Positions 51,587 to 59,150 of a DNA stretch of 64,000 nt are shown here, in pieces. Numbering within the stretch: the first letter of the stretch is position 1; the number at the start of each line of letters is the position of its first letter. The translations under genes were made by a program, and so were the position numbers. Origin of the DNA: Acidobacteriota bacterium (GTDB taxonomy: Bacteria; Acidobacteriota; Thermoanaerobaculia; Multivoradales; JBCCEF01); the NCBI GenBank assembly GCA_039030395.1, contig JBCCEF010000006.1:169457-233456 (forward strand). Reading direction: 5' to 3'. The notes under the pieces were generated by a model. The model did no database searches and had not been told where the DNA came from. It was given only the letters and a program-made list of their open reading frames with translations.

Positions 51587-52353
51587 CGCTCACCTCCTTT
51601 GCCGGGGAGCCCGGAGAAGGGTTCATCGAGGGCGGTAGCGGAGACCACCGGAACGGGTTGTCGATAGGTGCTGCGACCCTGTTGGTCGACGACCTTGCTT
51701 TGTAGACCCGAGAGCACCGCATCGGCGGTCGGCAGATCGAGGGCGCGAACCGCGTTCCTTTCGGGTAGACCGGTGATCTCGACGCCGTCCTGCTCGAGCA
51801 AGACAATTCCTACTCGGGGTTCCTTCCAGAACCCGTCGGCGTTGATGGCCTGCTCGGCAAGAACCCACTGGTCGTTTTCGATGCCCGTCACCGGCCAGCC
51901 GCTGTGGTCCGTCAGGATCGGCGCACCGGTTTCCGGGTGCTGGCGGAAGTCCAGCTTGCCCTGGCTCCATCCGACCAGCGGGCAGAGCGCCTTGGTGTTG
52001 CCGGCGACGAACAGGACGTGACGTCCGCCGACCTCAAAGCGCGGAACGCTCGGAGTGTAGGCGAAGATCTCGTCCGTCTCCCCACCGGTAAAGCGCAGGG
52101 TCAGCTCTCCGTTGGCGGGGAGCTCGCCCTTGAAGGTTCGCTCCACTTGGAAGGTGACCAGGGTGAACGGATAGCCGGTTTTCTTCGTCAGGGCCGTCTC
52201 GATGTTGACGACGGAGCCTTCGAAGATCAGCTCGGCGAGGTCGATCTGTTCTCCTAGATCCTGCCGAACCAGCGAGGTGGCGTGAATAGCGGTGGCCGAG
52301 ATCAACAGGACGATGAGTCCCAGCGGCGCCGAGTTCCAAAGTCGTCGCATCAA
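51583..52353 (-). CDS. Secreted partner protein of the metzincin, copy 1
   Basis: A 256-residue exported protein (signal peptide IVLLISATAIHA). No named domain is recognised. A beta-rich stretch with ELIFEGSVVNIET and VTFQVERTFKG resembles proteins found next to matrixin-like proteases. The ATGA overlap with the protease gene implies equal production. It could be a chaperone, inhibitor or cell-surface partner of the protease. The copy-2 partner at 53938-54717 is closely similar, for example in the shared VPRFEVGGRHVLFVAGNTKA region. Confidence 0.65.
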   Translation of the reverse strand: MMRRLWNSAPLGLIVLLISATAIHATSLVRQDLGEQIDLAELIFEGSVVNIETALTKKTGYPFTLVTFQVERTFKGELPANGELTLRFTGGETDEIFAYTPSVPRFEVGGRHVLFVAGNTKALCPLVGWSQGKLDFRQHPETGAPILTDHSGWPVTGIENDQWVLAEQAINADGFWKEPRVGIVLLEQDGVEITGLPERNAVRALDLPTADAVLSGLQSKVVDQQGRSTYRQPVPVVSATALDEPFSGLPGKGGER

Positions 52354-52412
52354 CCTTGCTCCTTTCGGAATCGTCTCCGTGGCCGGGAGACTTGATGAAC
52401 AAAAGATATCTC

Positions 52413-52440
52413 ATTATTTGAAAATTGAGATTTTTTGCAA
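52413..52440 (-). promoter_or_regulatory. Sigma70-like promoter of metzincin cassette 1
   Basis: On the minus strand TTGCAA (52440-52435), 16 bases and AATAAT (52418-52413) match -35 and -10 elements. The same arrangement with TTGCAA, 16 bases and CATAAT precedes the duplicate cassette. Both cassettes also keep a ribosome site AAAGGAGCAAGG just before the ATG. Confidence 0.6.
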
Positions 52441-52564
52441 GATTGTGACGGACACTCCCGCTACTCTCGGGCTCCGAGAGGGTGCCGTCGGCCGTTCCGG
52501 ACGGGCCGGCCGATGGCAAGACTCGACTCGTGGGACCAAGGGACGGCCGAGGCGAACGGCCGGT

Positions 52565-53941
52565 CTAAACGTCGCACTCCCCCTCGTCTTCGCAGGTGAC
52601 TTCGACCTCGCAGTCTGACGTGTCGGTCAGGCCGCCGGGCTCCTGGACGGTCACCTCCACGAAGTAGAGACCCGGATCCTGGAACCAATGACTGGTCGTC
52701 TGACCGGTGCCGGTGCCGCCGTCATCGAAGTCCCAGGTGTAGGTCAGGGCGCCTCCGTCCGGGTCGTTGGAGCAGGATGCGTCGAAGGAGGCGTTCAGCG
52801 GTGCGGTGCCGAACACCGGCGAAGCCGTACAGCAGGCCGTCGGGGCCGAGTTGGCGGTGACCGTCGTCTGATCCACCAAACCGACGCCGTTGTTGCCTTC
52901 GTCCACTTCGGCGATGGAATTGGGCGAGTCGATGATCCAGCCCAAATGGTAGTTGCCCGCCGCCAGGGTGGCCGGGATGGTCATCGCGACGTTGAAGGTT
53001 CCTAGGGCGCCGGCGTTGAGCGAGAAGTTGGCCGCGCCGAGGAACGTGTCACCGGTGGTGATGAACCGATTGGTCGAGGCGAAGAACTCAACTCTTACGG
53101 AGTTCTGGTTGGTAGTGCCGCGATTCTCGATGGTGAAGCGAATGTTGACGGGCTGATTGCGCGCTGCCGTGGCCGGAGCCGGAATCGGTTGCGATTCCCC
53201 CGGAAATCCCGCACGGCTTTGAAAGGCCGATGCGGCAAGGTCTCGGGCGGTGCCCGCGGTACCGTAGCCGGCGCGCACCGCGAGGGTGTCGTCGGCGTGG
53301 GGCTGGATTTCGTTGAAGTTGCCGATGACGCCGCCGTCTTCGTAGAACTCATCCAGTGTGCTCATGACGTCATTCTCGTGATCGGCGCCAAACACGTGAC
53401 CGAACTCGTGGATACCCACGATCGCCAGGACAAACGGCCCTTGTGGGTGCGGCGGCGGCGGGTTGATCTGGAAATCCCAAACATTGCCGTCGGGTGTCGG
53501 GTTGAAGATGACGTCCTTTTCGATGATGTCCGGATCCGCACCCCATAGCCACGGGCAGTTGTTTCGGGAGTACCGAGGGAAGGCTGCCGCCAAGACGTCA
53601 GCCGGTAGACCGAGAGCGTTCCACTCTGCCGCGGTCGCGATCGCGATGTTGTTGACGCCGTCGCCGATAACGAAGTTGTCGTTCGCCACAAAGGTGTAGT
53701 TGATCGTGAAGTTGGTGCCGGGGGATTCAGCGTTCCAGGCCGTCCGCATTCGTTCCACGGCCGCACGTTGTTGTGAACCCACCGGAAAGTCGACAGCGGA
53801 AACGTTCATGTTGATGGTGTTGGTATCCCAAACCACTCGGTTGCGGCACTCTTCGATCCACTCGAAGGCGCTGGCCGGGGTGGCTCCGACGACGGTGAGA
53901 ATGACGATCGCGCAGCCTACGATGAGACGTTGCTGGTTCAT
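52565..53941 (-). CDS. Secreted metzincin metalloprotease with CARDB-like and PKD domains, copy 2
   Basis: A 458-residue paralog of the protease at 50198-51586, with the same order of signal peptide, metzincin domain, CARDB-like domain and PKD domain. The zinc site is HEFGHVFGADH (His178, Glu179, His182, His188) and the Met-turn is VMSTL. The C-terminus is shortened and ends in an acidic CEDEGECDV. The two proteases match over nearly all of the mature sequence, so the duplication is not very old. It overlaps the partner gene upstream by four bases. Confidence 0.85.
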   Translation of the reverse strand: MNQQRLIVGCAIVILTVVGATPASAFEWIEECRNRVVWDTNTINMNVSAVDFPVGSQQRAAVERMRTAWNAESPGTNFTINYTFVANDNFVIGDGVNNIAIATAAEWNALGLPADVLAAAFPRYSRNNCPWLWGADPDIIEKDVIFNPTPDGNVWDFQINPPPPHPQGPFVLAIVGIHEFGHVFGADHENDVMSTLDEFYEDGGVIGNFNEIQPHADDTLAVRAGYGTAGTARDLAASAFQSRAGFPGESQPIPAPATAARNQPVNIRFTIENRGTTNQNSVRVEFFASTNRFITTGDTFLGAANFSLNAGALGTFNVAMTIPATLAAGNYHLGWIIDSPNSIAEVDEGNNGVGLVDQTTVTANSAPTACCTASPVFGTAPLNASFDASCSNDPDGGALTYTWDFDDGGTGTGQTTSHWFQDPGLYFVEVTVQEPGGLTDTSDCEVEVTCEDEGECDV

Positions 53942-54717
53942 CGAGCACCTCCCTTGAGGTTCAGGACGGTCGGAGGGACGTCGGCAGCCGTGGCGGAGAC
54001 CACCGGCACCGGCTGGCGGTAAGAAGCTCGCTTCTGTTGCGCCTGAATCCTGGCGCTAAGGTCCCCTAGCACCGTGTCGGCCAACGGTAGGTCGATCGCG
54101 CGGGCGGCGTTCTGAGGTGCCACTTCGGTGACTTCCACGCCTTCCTGCCCGAGGAGAACGATCCCCGCCGATCGGTGAACCTTCCAATAGCCATCGGCGG
54201 CAAGCGCCTGATCGGCTCGCATCCAGTCGTCATCAGCGATCCCGGTCACCGGCCAGCCGTCGTGATCCACCAGAAGGGCCGCACCGCTTTCCGGATGCTG
54301 GCGGAAGTCCAGCTTGCCCTGGCTCCATCCCACCAGCGGGCAGAGCGCCTTGGTGTTGCCGGCGACAAACAGCAGGTGTCGTCCGCCCAACGCGAAGCGC
54401 GGAACGCTGGGAATGTAGGCGAAGATGTCGTCCGTATCCCCGCCGGTGAAACGTAGCGTCAGTTGCCCGGTCGTCGGTCGCTCGCCCTTGTAGGTTCGAT
54501 CGACCTCGAAGGTCACCAAGGTGAAGGGGTATCCGGTCTTGGACGTCACGACCGTTTCGATGTGGACCACGGAACCTTCGAAGATCAGCTCCGCGCGGTC
54601 GATCTGTTCTCCAAGGCTTTGGCGAACGAGGGTTGTGGCCTGTGATGAGGTGGCCGCGATGAGTAGAACGAGAAGTCCCATCCAGGGCGTACTCCACTTT
54701 CGTTCCGGTCGCATCAT
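53938..54717 (-). CDS. Secreted partner protein of the metzincin, copy 2
   Basis: A 259-residue exported protein (signal peptide LLVLLIAATSSQA), paralogous to the protein at 51583-52353 over its full length. Examples are SLGEQIDRAELIFEGSVVHI and LCPLVGWSQGKLDFRQHPE. It has no recognised catalytic motif. It heads the cassette, directly behind the promoter at 54779-54806, and is coupled to the protease gene by an ATGA overlap. Confidence 0.65.
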   Translation of the reverse strand: MMRPERKWSTPWMGLLVLLIAATSSQATTLVRQSLGEQIDRAELIFEGSVVHIETVVTSKTGYPFTLVTFEVDRTYKGERPTTGQLTLRFTGGDTDDIFAYIPSVPRFALGGRHLLFVAGNTKALCPLVGWSQGKLDFRQHPESGAALLVDHDGWPVTGIADDDWMRADQALAADGYWKVHRSAGIVLLGQEGVEVTEVAPQNAARAIDLPLADTVLGDLSARIQAQQKRASYRQPVPVVSATAADVPPTVLNLKGGAR

Positions 54718-54778
54718 CCTTGCTCCTTTCGATCATTGGATCGGGCATAGGACCGATCTGAATTGTGCAACACATATA

Positions 54779-54806
54779 ATTATGCTCAATATTATATGAA
54801 TTGCAA
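54779..54806 (-). promoter_or_regulatory. Sigma70-like promoter of metzincin cassette 2
   Basis: On the minus strand TTGCAA (54806-54801), 16 bases and CATAAT (54784-54779) lie in an A/T-rich stretch. The pattern equals that ahead of cassette 1, while the spacer sequence differs. That conservation after duplication supports a real promoter. Confidence 0.6.
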
Positions 54807-54902
54807 TGAATCAATACTCTCCGGCTGAGGAGTGCCGGTGAGCGGGCGAGCTCCGGCAGAGGGGAGGAAGGTTCTAGGGGGGTAGGCTTCGAAAGGGCCG
54901 GC

Positions 54903-55493
54903 TCAGCAGGCACACTCGCGGCGCAGGAAATCGACCGCTCGTCCGTCCGGCCCCATTTCCACCTGGCAGCAGCGGGCGAGGGCATCGCCGAGCATGGATC
55001 TGGCGCGTTGGACCCGCGACTTGGCGCCGGAGAGAGACAATCCCAGCTCGGCGGCGACTTCGCGTTGGGTGCGGCCCTCGAAGTCCGCCAGGACCAATGC
55101 GCGGCGGTATTTCTCCGGCAGTTCCTCGGCCAGCGGGCGCAGCCAGGTCAGGACCTCTTCGTGGACGCTGTGATCGCCTTCGAAGGAGGCCAGGGAGGGT
55201 GCGTCGGCGGGCAGAGGAAGCTCCAGGCGTTCGAGGTCTTCTCCTTCGCTCAGCGGCACCTTGCGGGCTCGATAGTGGTCCGCAATCACCCGCCGGGCGA
55301 CGCCGTAGACCCAGGCTTCGGCGCGCGCGGTGTCGCGCAGGGTGTGCGCCCGCTGGTGTAGGCGCAGCAATACCTCCTGCGCGACATCCTCGGCATCCAA
55401 CGCCGGAACCCTCCCGGCCACGAATCTCCGCAGACCCGCCACGAAGGGCTGCCAGCTCGCTTCATCGGGCGGAGTCTGCGGATTGGGATTCAC
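54903..55493 (-). CDS. ECF sigma factor with cysteine-rich tail (SigZ-like)
   Basis: A 196-residue protein if started at the GTG at 55493. Region 2 (VPALDAEDVAQEVLLRLHQ, AWVYGVARRVIADHYRA) and region 4 (PEKYRRALVLADFEGRTQREVAAELGLSLSGAKSRVQRAR) are standard. The tail RCCQVEMGP...RRECAC has five cysteines, as in SigZ-like factors, and may bind a metal or metalloid. The arsI-like gene lies 32 bases upstream on the same strand, so both are probably one transcript that responds to arsenic or another thiol-reactive agent. No anti-sigma gene is adjacent, which also suggests that the tail is the sensor. Confidence 0.8.
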   Translation of the reverse strand: MNPNPQTPPDEASWQPFVAGLRRFVAGRVPALDAEDVAQEVLLRLHQRAHTLRDTARAEAWVYGVARRVIADHYRARKVPLSEGEDLERLELPLPADAPSLASFEGDHSVHEEVLTWLRPLAEELPEKYRRALVLADFEGRTQREVAAELGLSLSGAKSRVQRARSMLGDALARCCQVEMGPDGRAVDFLRRECAC

Positions 55494-55525
55494 GGTGTTT
55501 TCGTCCTTGGGGAGCGGGCCCGCAA

Positions 55526-55975
55526 TCAAGCGGCACCGGCCTCCGCCGGCGCGCAGCAGTCCGAGGCGCAACATCCGTCCTCGCGACCAGCATCTTGCGG
55601 TGCGGAGTAGCTGTCCGCCCGACCGGAAGTGTAGAACGCTTCCCAGGAAACTCCCTGGCCGTCGGTGACCCAGAGCTTGTCCGAGTGGTGGTAGCAGCAG
55701 GTGGTCTCCCCTTCGTCGAGGGTGGACGCCCCCGTGCGGCCGATCCGCTCCCGCAGCTCTTCCAACTCCTCCGGAGTCTCCGCCTGGATGCCGAGGTGCT
55801 CGACGCCCTTGCGCTCGCCATGGTCCGACAAACTGAAGTTCACCCGCGGATCGTCCAACATCCACTTGGCGTAGTCGTCTTCCCGCACCGTCGGTTCCGC
55901 GCTGAACAGCGTCGAGTAGAACCGGACGGAGTGATCGAGGTCTTCGACTTGTAGCATCACGTGAAGTCGCTTCAT
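55526..55975 (-). CDS. arsI: ArsI-like C-As lyase (glyoxalase/vicinal oxygen chelate family)
   Basis: A 149-residue protein starting at the ATG at 55975. The fold is the two-module vicinal oxygen chelate type (LHVMLQVEDLDHSVRFYSTLF, then VEHLGIQAETPEEL, giving metal ligands His and Glu). ETTCCYHHSDKLWVTDGQG carries the vicinal cysteine pair that binds trivalent organoarsenicals in ArsI/CadI. The tail GCCASDCCAP adds more cysteines. ArsI cleaves the C-As bond of methylarsenite with iron and oxygen. The linked SigZ-like factor fits an arsenic response. No arsR or efflux gene is nearby. Confidence 0.82.
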   Translation of the reverse strand: MKRLHVMLQVEDLDHSVRFYSTLFSAEPTVREDDYAKWMLDDPRVNFSLSDHGERKGVEHLGIQAETPEELEELRERIGRTGASTLDEGETTCCYHHSDKLWVTDGQGVSWEAFYTSGRADSYSAPQDAGREDGCCASDCCAPAEAGAA

Positions 55976-56218
55976 TGCGGTCTCTCCCGACTGGAAGTCC
56001 GGCTTCATTGCCGGTCTCCACTGGGGTAGTCGAAAAAGGGGGCGAAAGGACGCAAGATCGGAAGTACTGTTCAGAAGACTGGATTCCTTGCCTCTGCCGC
56101 TGGCCCGTCGAAACGCGACAGCTCGGCGCCTGCGCGCTTGGTCCCCGAGCACTACTTGAGCATCGTTGAGACGAGCAACCAAACGGGCGTCGGAAAGCCG
56201 GCCGGTATACTTTTCGTC

Positions 56219-56419
56219 ATGGCCGAGGTTGAGTTTTCTAAGTCCTCAGCGCCGCAAGCGGCTGAGGATTCCGCCTGCGTGGAGGACGAATCGGAGGTCG
56301 ATCTCACTCTGCTCCGATGGTTCCAGAGCCTGACCCTGCGTCAGCGCCTCGATGCTGCTTCCAACGCGGCGAATGCCCCAGCGCGTCTACGGCGGAGCGA
56401 AGTTCTCGATGGTGGCTGA
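56219..56419 (+). pseudogene. Possible degenerate antitoxin-like small gene
   Basis: A 66-codon frame whose middle part, VDLTLLRWFQSLTLRQRLDA, resembles the short proteins often found just ahead of DUF6036-type nucleotidyltransferase genes. The end has drifted out of pattern, since a different frame continues more naturally into the next gene. It overlaps the nucleotidyltransferase remnant by eleven bases. I read it as the partner of a dead toxin-antitoxin-like pair. Confidence 0.45.
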
Positions 56420-56871
56420 CTTTTCGGCACTGCTCGATAGCCTGGCCGAGGCAGGGGTGGAGCATATCGTCGTAGGCGGTGTGGCTGCGGTGATTCACGG
56501 TGCTCCGATGTCCACTTTCGACCTGGGCGTCGTGTACCGGAAGGCGAATCCCAACCTCGATCGCCTTGCTGCACTTCTCTAAACTCTCGAAGCTCGGGTA
56601 TGCGATCCGGCCGGCAGGGATCTGGCGCCTACCCGGAACCGTCTGAAGAACGCCGGGCAGCTCCTGTTGTCCACCCGCCTGGGCCCATTCGATCTGCTGG
56701 GCCACTTGCACGACGGTCGCACGTATGAGGATCTCCTCAGCCAAAGCGAACTGCGAGATAGCGAGGGCCTCCGAACTTCGTGTCCTCGACCTCTCGACTC
56801 TGATCGAAGTCAAGACGGCGGCCGGGCGGCTGAAAGACCGGCAGGTCTTGCCGCTGCTGCGAGCGTTGTAG
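56409..56871 (+). pseudogene. Decayed nucleotidyltransferase (AbiEii/DUF6036-like)
   Basis: The pieces of one protein lie in two frames. The first runs from the ATG at 56409 (GVEHIVVGGVAAVIHGAPMSTFDLGVVYR, the GG...D-x-D nucleotidyltransferase start). It ends at a stop at 56580-56582. A later stretch LGPFDLLGHLHDGRTYEDLL continues the family pattern, then a frame change leads to LDLSTLIEVKTAAGRLKDRQ, which is the usual C-terminus. The second catalytic Asp of the D-x-D is replaced by Gly (FDLGVV in place of FDLDVV). It is inactive by several independent lesions. Confidence 0.7.
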
Positions 56872-56882
56872 GACGAAAAAAC

Positions 56883-57332
56883 CTAGCTTTCTCCCAAGAA
56901 CCTCCGAATCCCCCCGAAGGTCTCCCGCCAACCGGTGTCGCAGCCGGCGTAGAAATCGTCCCCCTCCGGACCGGCGGGGAAGCCGTCTTGGGTCACCCTC
57001 AAGGAGGCACCGTCGGCGTGGGGCTCGACTTCGAAGGTGGTGACGAAGTCCGCCTCGAAGGGCAGCGGGCCGTCCTTGGAGCGGTACTGATAGTTGCCGA
57101 AGACGAGTTTCCGGGGCGGGTCGAAGACTTCGAGGGTGGAGGTGGTGAGGTAGTCCGGAGCGTCTTCGTCGTCCCCCCAGGCCGCCGCCCAGACTCCGCC
57201 CTCTTCGGGCACGACGAGCACTCGCGCCGCGCCCCACCAGCCGCGGATGGCGCTGGGGGTGATGAGCAGGGCGAAAAGGTCCTCGGGGGAGACCGGGAAG
57301 GCTTCTTCGTGGATGTGGGCTCGGGTGCTCAT
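56883..57332 (-). CDS. SRPBCC/AHSA1-domain protein
   Basis: A 149-residue single-domain protein from the ATG at 57332. The START-like SRPBCC fold of the Aha1 C-terminal type is indicated by FPVSPEDLFALLITPSAIRGWWG at the start and GWRETFGGIRRFL at the end. Members bind hydrophobic ligands or interact with other proteins; most have no known role. The gene ends 11 bases from the dead nucleotidyltransferase gene and starts 123 bases from the tRNA gene on the other strand. Confidence 0.82.
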   Translation of the reverse strand: MSTRAHIHEEAFPVSPEDLFALLITPSAIRGWWGAARVLVVPEEGGVWAAAWGDDEDAPDYLTTSTLEVFDPPRKLVFGNYQYRSKDGPLPFEADFVTTFEVEPHADGASLRVTQDGFPAGPEGDDFYAGCDTGWRETFGGIRRFLGES

Positions 57333-57455
57333 GGGGCCTCCTGGTGGGTTGTGGGTTTTCCGAGAGGATATCGGAGGGTTGGAGTGGCCGGAAGTGGACT
57401 TCGCCCTTTGTTCTTGCGTCTCTAGGGAGGATTTGCTATTTTCTCGGTCCCTTGT

Positions 57456-57531
57456 GGCGCGTTCGTCTAGGGGTCTAGGACGCCGGCCTCTCACGCCGGT
57501 AACACGGGTTCGAATCCCGTACGCGCTACCA
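57456..57531 (+). tRNA. tRNA-Glu (anticodon CTC)
   Basis: A full cloverleaf can be drawn. The acceptor arms GGCGCGT (57456-57462) and ACGCGCT (57521-57527) pair with one G-U. The anticodon stem CCGGC/GCCGG (57483-57487 and 57495-57499) encloses the loop CTCTCAC with anticodon CTC. The T arm GGGTTCGAATCCC is standard. The discriminator A and CCA are encoded. It sits next to the CBASS operon and is a plausible integration target. Confidence 0.95.
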
Positions 57532-57548
57532 CTCCTCACTCCCTTCGG

Positions 57549-57707
57549 TCGTTCTGAGTTGTAGCGCGTACGGGTTTCGGTGTCATCCAGAGCCCAGCGG
57601 TGCTGGATTCTGGATGACTGCGAATCCTCTTTCCTTTGCCGGTAGGGCTGCCACTCACTCCGTCGAGTCGTTCTGAGTTGCAGAGCGGACGGGATTCGGT
57701 GTCATCC
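57549..57707. repeat. Direct repeats derived from the tRNA flank, with an inverted copy of the tRNA 3' end
   Basis: Two 40-base direct repeats (57549-57588 and 57668-57707) differ at about five positions and start with TCGTTCTGAGTTG. Each contains a near-copy, in reverse orientation, of the tRNA 3' end: TAGCGCGTACGGGTTTCG at 57562-57579 is the complement of tRNA bases 57511-57528 with one mismatch. The tRNA and first repeat can therefore form an 18-pair stem. These repeats look like traces of repeated integration or excision beside the tRNA gene. Confidence 0.65.
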
Positions 57708-57807
57708 GCGACGAGCTTTACTCGCTCGCCGCCCTCTCTATCGCTAGTTCCTCTTTGGGATCGAGGCGGTAGTTCTTGGACTAAAAACTAACAACTCAGT
57801 CCGAAAT

Positions 57808-57836
57808 TTGACATTGAATGTTCGAATTTCTATCAT
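57808..57836 (+). promoter_or_regulatory. Strong sigma70-type promoter with operator-like palindrome for the CBASS operon
   Basis: TTGACA at 57808-57813, 17 bases, then TATCAT at 57831-57836: a perfect -35, ideal spacing and a good -10. A perfect palindrome ACATTGAATGT (57811-57821) overlaps the -35 and the spacer. Longer GAAATT/AATTTC arms flank it (57803-57808 and 57825-57830). A repressor bound there would block RNA polymerase. The first gene of the operon encodes an XRE protein, the obvious candidate. The 5' leader would be about 50 bases. Confidence 0.75.
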
Positions 57837-57893
57837 ATGCGTGTTTGGGCGGATTGTCCGTCCGACCTCAGATCCAAGGAGGAGGTGCTGAGA

Positions 57894-59150
57894 ATGCCGG
57901 TCACGCCCAAAGAGCTCAGTCGACGGATTCGAACCGCGCGGGAAGCATGTGGGCTGACGCAGGAGCAGGTGGCTCAGGATCTCGGGGTTTCGAGGTCGGC
58001 TGTAGCCCAGATCGAGAGAGGAAAGCGCTCGGTCTCCAGCCTTGAGCTGGACCGGTTTGCTCACCTGTTTGGCCGCGACATTCGTGATTTCGTAGCGGAC
58101 TCATTCGACGAAACCGATTCTCTTGCGGCTCTTTTCCGCGCACAGCCGGCGGTGCTGGAGGAGCCATCCGTGGCGGATGCACTTCGAGACTGCGTAGCGA
58201 TAGGAAGAGAGATCAGCAACCTAGAGGAGCTGCTCGGAATCGAACGATCAGCTGGAGTGGTCGCCAGTTACCAGCTGCGGGCCCCGAGCACTCGCTGGGA
58301 AGCGATTCGACAAGGTGAGGTACTGGCTAAGGAGGAACGTCGGCGCCTAGGCCTAGGCGCTGGTGCTCTGCCGGACCTGGCCGAACTCCTCGAAACGGAA
58401 GGCGTACGCACCGGGGTCGTTGATCTTCCAGACGACGTGTCGGGCTTGACGCTCAACGACAAAGAACACGGCCTCTTCGTGATTGCGAACCGCTCGCATC
58501 ACGTTCTCCGCCGGCGTTTCTCCTTTGCACACGAGTACGCTCATGTGCTCGCGGATCGAGATCGTTTCGGGCTCATCAGCCGCTCGTCGGAACGCAGCAA
58601 TCTGATCGAGGTTCGCGCCAACGCTTTCGGCGCAAGCTTCCTTATGCCCGAAGAGGGTGTGCGGGAGTTTCTCAGCAGCCTTGGAAAGGGAAGGCCAAGT
58701 CGTCCCTCGTCTGAGGTCTTTGACGAAGCGGATAGCGTCAAGGTTGAAGGGCGAATGGCGCCTGGCAGCCAGGCAGTACAGCTCTACGATGTTGTCCAGC
58801 TTGCCGCCCACTTCGGGGTGAGTCGCATTGCGGCGCTATACAGGCTGCGTAACCTGAACCTGATCAACGAAGCCGAGTTCGATGATCTGCGGACCTTAGA
58901 TGACGCTGGAAGAGGGCGACAGCTCTCCCAGGCGCTTGGTTTGCCGGAACCCGATCACGAGGAGGCGCGGAATTGGTTCCGGCATCGTTTCCTGGGCCTT
59001 GCACTCGAGGCCTTCCGCCGTGAGGAGATCTCGCGCGGGAAGCTGGAGGAACTCGTATTGGTGCTTGGTGTTTCCAGAGAAGAGCTCGAGCGACTCCTCG
59101 AAGAAGCTGGCCTTGTCGAGCAGATCGCCGAGGGAATTCCGGAGCGATGA
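57894..59150 (+). CDS. XRE-ImmA/IrrE fusion: DNA-binding regulator with zinc peptidase domain
   Basis: A 418-residue protein from the ATG at 57894, set by an excellent ribosome site (AAGGAGGAGGTG at 57876-57887). An XRE domain lies at about residues 5-62 (LTQEQVAQDLGVSRSAVAQIE). A COG2856 (ImmA/IrrE) metallopeptidase domain follows from about 160, with HEYAH at 213-217 and a third ligand Glu in IEVRANAFGASFLMP. Helical C-terminal parts close it. In DNA-damage-controlled CBASS, separate CapH (repressor) and CapP (peptidase) proteins control expression; here both are in one chain. It overlaps the PIN gene by four bases. It may alternatively be the antitoxin of the PIN protein. Confidence 0.85.
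   Translation: MPVTPKELSRRIRTAREACGLTQEQVAQDLGVSRSAVAQIERGKRSVSSLELDRFAHLFGRDIRDFVADSFDETDSLAALFRAQPAVLEEPSVADALRDCVAIGREISNLEELLGIERSAGVVASYQLRAPSTRWEAIRQGEVLAKEERRRLGLGAGALPDLAELLETEGVRTGVVDLPDDVSGLTLNDKEHGLFVIANRSHHVLRRRFSFAHEYAHVLADRDRFGLISRSSERSNLIEVRANAFGASFLMPEEGVREFLSSLGKGRPSRPSSEVFDEADSVKVEGRMAPGSQAVQLYDVVQLAAHFGVSRIAALYRLRNLNLINEAEFDDLRTLDDAGRGRQLSQALGLPEPDHEEARNWFRHRFLGLALEAFRREEISRGKLEELVLVLGVSREELERLLEEAGLVEQIAEGIPER

Noticed and set aside
57456-57539. Antisense coding frame over the tRNA gene that would lengthen the SRPBCC protein by about 69 residues.
   Set aside because: It contains the IRTRVTGV... type sequence that arises whenever a tRNA T arm is translated on the wrong strand; the SRPBCC domain starts at the ATG at 57332.
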